DNA of 64,000 nt from Eutrophocola sp964503965 (lineage in GTDB: Bacteria; Pseudomonadota; Gammaproteobacteria; Pseudomonadales; Pseudohongiellaceae): NCBI GenBank assembly GCA_964503965.1, contig CAZDCK010000013.1, positions 1 to 64,000 of the forward strand. Direction: 5' to 3'. The first letter of the stretch is position 1, and every line of letters starts with the position of its first letter. The notes below the pieces were generated by a model. The model did no database searches, was not told the DNA's origin, and worked only from the letters and a program-made list of their open reading frames with translations. This document shows, piece by piece, positions 61,802 through 64,000 of this stretch. Made by a program: the position numbers and the translations under genes.

Positions 61802-64000
61802 TCAGGGCTGGTCTACATCACGAACATTTTGCAGGGGAATATTGCTGGCGTTATCTGCCCCTTTCATATACTCCTCGATTTCGTTGAAATTCATGTAGCG
61901 ATAGATTTCCGCAGACATGGTATCAAGGTTATTCATGTAGGCCATGTATTCTTCCATGTCGGGGAGCTTGCCCAGCGCAGAAGCCACGGCAGCAAGTTCA
62001 GCTGAAGCCAGATAAACATTGGCTCCATCACCCAGACGATTGGGAAAGTTTCTTGTTGACGTGGAAACTACCGTTGAACCTGCTTCGACACGCGCCTGAT
62101 TGCCCATACAGAGTGAACAGCCAGGCATTTCGGTGCGGGCGCCGGCCTTGCCATAGATTGAGTAATAGCCTTCTTCCGTTAACTGGTGCTGATCCATTTT
62201 TGTGGGTGGTGCCAGCCAGAGTCTTGTAGGCAGTGAACCCTCAACCTGTTCAAGCACTTTACCTGCAGCGCGGAAATTACCAATATTGAGCATACATGAA
62301 CCAATAAACACTTCATCGATCTGTGTGCCGGCAACCTCAGACAGGGGTTTTACATCATCCGGATCATTAGGACACGCGAGTAGGGGTTCCTTGATCTCAT
62401 TGAGGTCAATTTCAATAACTTCCCTGTATTCGGCATCGGCATCCGCTTCAAGAAGTTCAGGATTCGCAAGCCATTCTTCCATCGCAACTGCACGTCGTTC
62501 CAGGGTTCTCGGGTCACCATAGCCCTGTGAAATCATCCAGCGCAGCAGGGTAATATTGGACCTGAAGTACTCCTTGATCGGCTCTGGACCAAGTTTGATG
62601 GTACAACCAGCTGCTGAGCGTTCGGCGGAGGCATCAGACAGTTCGAATGCCTGTTCTATTTTCAGGTCAGGAAGGCCTTCAATTTCCAGAACACGCCCGG
62701 AGAATATGTTCTTCTTGCCTTTCTTTTCGACCGTGAGCAAACCGTTCTGAATGGCCGCGTAAGGGATGGCATTAACCAGGTCACGCAAGGTGATGCCAGG
62801 CTGCATGTCTCCCTTGAAACGAACCAGTACCGACTCAGGCATATCCAGAGGCATAACGCCTGTGGCTGCCGCAAAGGCAACGAGGCCTGAACCAGCCGGG
62901 AAAGAAATACCGATGGGGAAGCGGGTATGAGAATCACCACCAGTGCCCACTGTGTCAGGAAGAAGCATACGGTTTAGCCAGGAGTGGATAATGCCGTCAC
63001 CGGGTCGAAGTGAAACCCCGCCACGATTCTGGATGAAATCCGGTAATGAATGCTGTGTATCTATATCGACGGGCTTGGGATAGGCTGCGGTGTGACAGAA
63101 TGACTGCATAACAAGGTCAGCAGTAAAGCCGAGGCAGGCCAGATCCTTGAGTTCATCCCTGGTCATGGGCCCGGTTGTATCCTGAGAGCCCACAGTGGTC
63201 ATCCTTGGCTCACAGTATGTGCCAGGCCTGATGCCTTCTACACCGCAGGCCTTACCGACCATTTTTTGTGCCAGGGTGAAGCCCTTGTCACTTTCAATTG
63301 GTGCGTTGGGCCGGCGGAATTCATCAGAGGCGCCGAGGCCGAGCTTTTCACGGGCCCTTTCTGTGAGACCACGCCCGATAATCATGGCAATCCTGCCGCC
63401 CGCCTGAACTTCGTCGAGTAGCATCTCAGTTTTCAATTCAAAGGTGGATACAACATCATCCGTTCCATGGCGGGTTATTTTGCCCGCGTAAGGATGGATG
63501 TCGATCACATCACCCGTTTCAAGATCATCCACGTTGCACTCGATAGGAAAACCACCAGCATCTTCCATGGTATTGTAAAAAATCGGAGCAATAGAGGAAC
63601 CCAGCACGACACTGCCAATACGTTTGTTGGGTATGTGGGGAATATCATGGCCCATATGCCAGAGTACCGAGTTGGTTGCCGATTTTCGTGATGAGCCGGT
63701 ACCAACAACATCACCTACCAGGCAGACAGAATGGCCTTTGTGTTTCAATTCCTCAATCTGCTCAACTGCATTAGTGACGCCTTCACGGGGCATTTTGTAC
63801 ATGGCCGTTGCATGCAGGGGAATGTCGGGTCTTGACCAGGCATCAGGGGCAGGGGAGAGATCGTCAGTATTGGTTTCACCGGGCACCTTGAATACGGTGG
63901 TAGTGATAACGTCAGGAACACGGGGTTTGTTGGTGAACCATTCAGCATCTGCCCATGACTTAAGGGTTTTTATGGCATTGGCATTTCCGGCGTCAGCTTT
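61802..64000 (-). CDS. acnB: Aconitate hydratase B (5' end outside window)
   Basis: The TCA-cycle aconitase of the AcnB type, citrate to isocitrate (and 2-methylaconitate in some species). The frame is open to the right edge, leaving 732 C-terminal residues; full-length AcnB is about 865, so about 130 N-terminal residues are missing. Seen are the swivel domain start VPGETNTDDLSPAPDAWSRP and the 4Fe-4S ligands in GSCMLNIGNFRAAGK and GCSLCMGNQ, near the C terminus as in AcnB. A GTG at 63886 is internal, not the start. Confidence 0.97.
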   Translation of the reverse strand, partial: KADAGNANAIKTLKSWADAEWFTNKPRVPDVITTTVFKVPGETNTDDLSPAPDAWSRPDIPLHATAMYKMPREGVTNAVEQIEELKHKGHSVCLVGDVVGTGSSRKSATNSVLWHMGHDIPHIPNKRIGSVVLGSSIAPIFYNTMEDAGGFPIECNVDDLETGDVIDIHPYAGKITRHGTDDVVSTFELKTEMLLDEVQAGGRIAMIIGRGLTERAREKLGLGASDEFRRPNAPIESDKGFTLAQKMVGKACGVEGIRPGTYCEPRMTTVGSQDTTGPMTRDELKDLACLGFTADLVMQSFCHTAAYPKPVDIDTQHSLPDFIQNRGGVSLRPGDGIIHSWLNRMLLPDTVGTGGDSHTRFPIGISFPAGSGLVAFAAATGVMPLDMPESVLVRFKGDMQPGITLRDLVNAIPYAAIQNGLLTVEKKGKKNIFSGRVLEIEGLPDLKIEQAFELSDASAERSAAGCTIKLGPEPIKEYFRSNITLLRWMISQGYGDPRTLERRAVAMEEWLANPELLEADADAEYREVIEIDLNEIKEPLLACPNDPDDVKPLSEVAGTQIDEVFIGSCMLNIGNFRAAGKVLEQVEGSLPTRLWLAPPTKMDQHQLTEEGYYSIYGKAGARTEMPGCSLCMGNQARVEAGSTVVSTSTRNFPNRLGDGANVYLASAELAAVASALGKLPDMEEYMAYMNNLDTMSAEIYRYMNFNEIEEYMKGADNASNIPLQNVRDVDQP

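Noticed and set aside
63886..64000. acnB taken as starting at 63886
   Set aside because: The reading frame continues to the window edge with AcnB-like sequence upstream; the GTG is internal.

Overview
The window reads as a contiguous chromosomal segment of a gammaproteobacterium, probably an aquatic or marine one related to the Pseudomonadales/Cellvibrionales side of the class. The evidence is gene content and order. Several blocks follow, from memory, the order seen in Pseudomonas: DUF3108 / DUF2066-hda / sppA-DUF2069-wrbA-arsC / yihY / proS; aspS-yebC-ruvCAB-tolQRAB-pal-cpoB-queE-queC-tRNA-Lys-nadA-bepA-tusA-perM-dapA-bamC-purC; nadK-rhomboid-yeaC-DUF2797-pepN. I see no transposase, phage gene, CRISPR array or rRNA. 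The species cannot be fixed from this sequence alone.

Layout. 0-2 kb: a PDZ pseudoprotease-like gene and xthA on the minus strand, then tRNA-Arg(CCT) with its terminator and an array of four hairpins. 2.2-6.3 kb: selO on the minus strand, divergent from a three-gene arsenosugar cluster (arsS and two glycosyltransferase-like genes). 6.3-16 kb: DUF3108, DUF2066-hda, the minus-strand run arsC-wrbA-DUF2069-sppA, yihY, proS and an HU-like protein. 16.5-28.4 kb: a long plus-strand series of fmdB, aspS, yebC, ruvCAB, the complete Tol-Pal system and queE-queC. 28.6-37.9 kb: tRNA-Lys(TTT), nadA, bepA, tusA-like, perM, dapA, bamC, purC, rmuC and miaE.

37.9-46.7 kb: a leucine-rich-repeat lipoprotein, an FKBP isomerase, an M18 aminopeptidase, mnmC, prfB with a textbook +1 frameshift site, lysS, ung and queD. 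46.7-54.4 kb is the most accessory-looking part: a CHASE2-adenylate cyclase, tRNA-Val(TAC) and tRNA-Asp(GTC), a small glycine-zipper lipoprotein, a PLP enzyme, a secreted metallopeptidase and an isolated UDP-sugar dehydrogenase. 54.5-64 kb: nadK, a rhomboid protease, yeaC, DUF2797, pepN, an MFS transporter and acnB, which runs off the right edge.

Functional themes are translation and tRNA modification (ProS, AspS, LysS, RF2, MnmC, MiaE, QueC/D/E, a TusA-like protein), envelope integrity (Tol-Pal, BamC, BepA, SppA, rhomboid), DNA repair (XthA, RuvABC, RmuC, Ung), and an arsenic theme (ArsS cluster plus an ArsC-like reductase). No clear-cut undescribed multi-gene system is visible. The best leads are the arsenosugar cluster without a local arsM, the pseudoprotease with two replaced catalytic residues, the hairpin array after tRNA-Arg, and the combined Zn-cluster/GIY-YIG-like DUF2797 protein.
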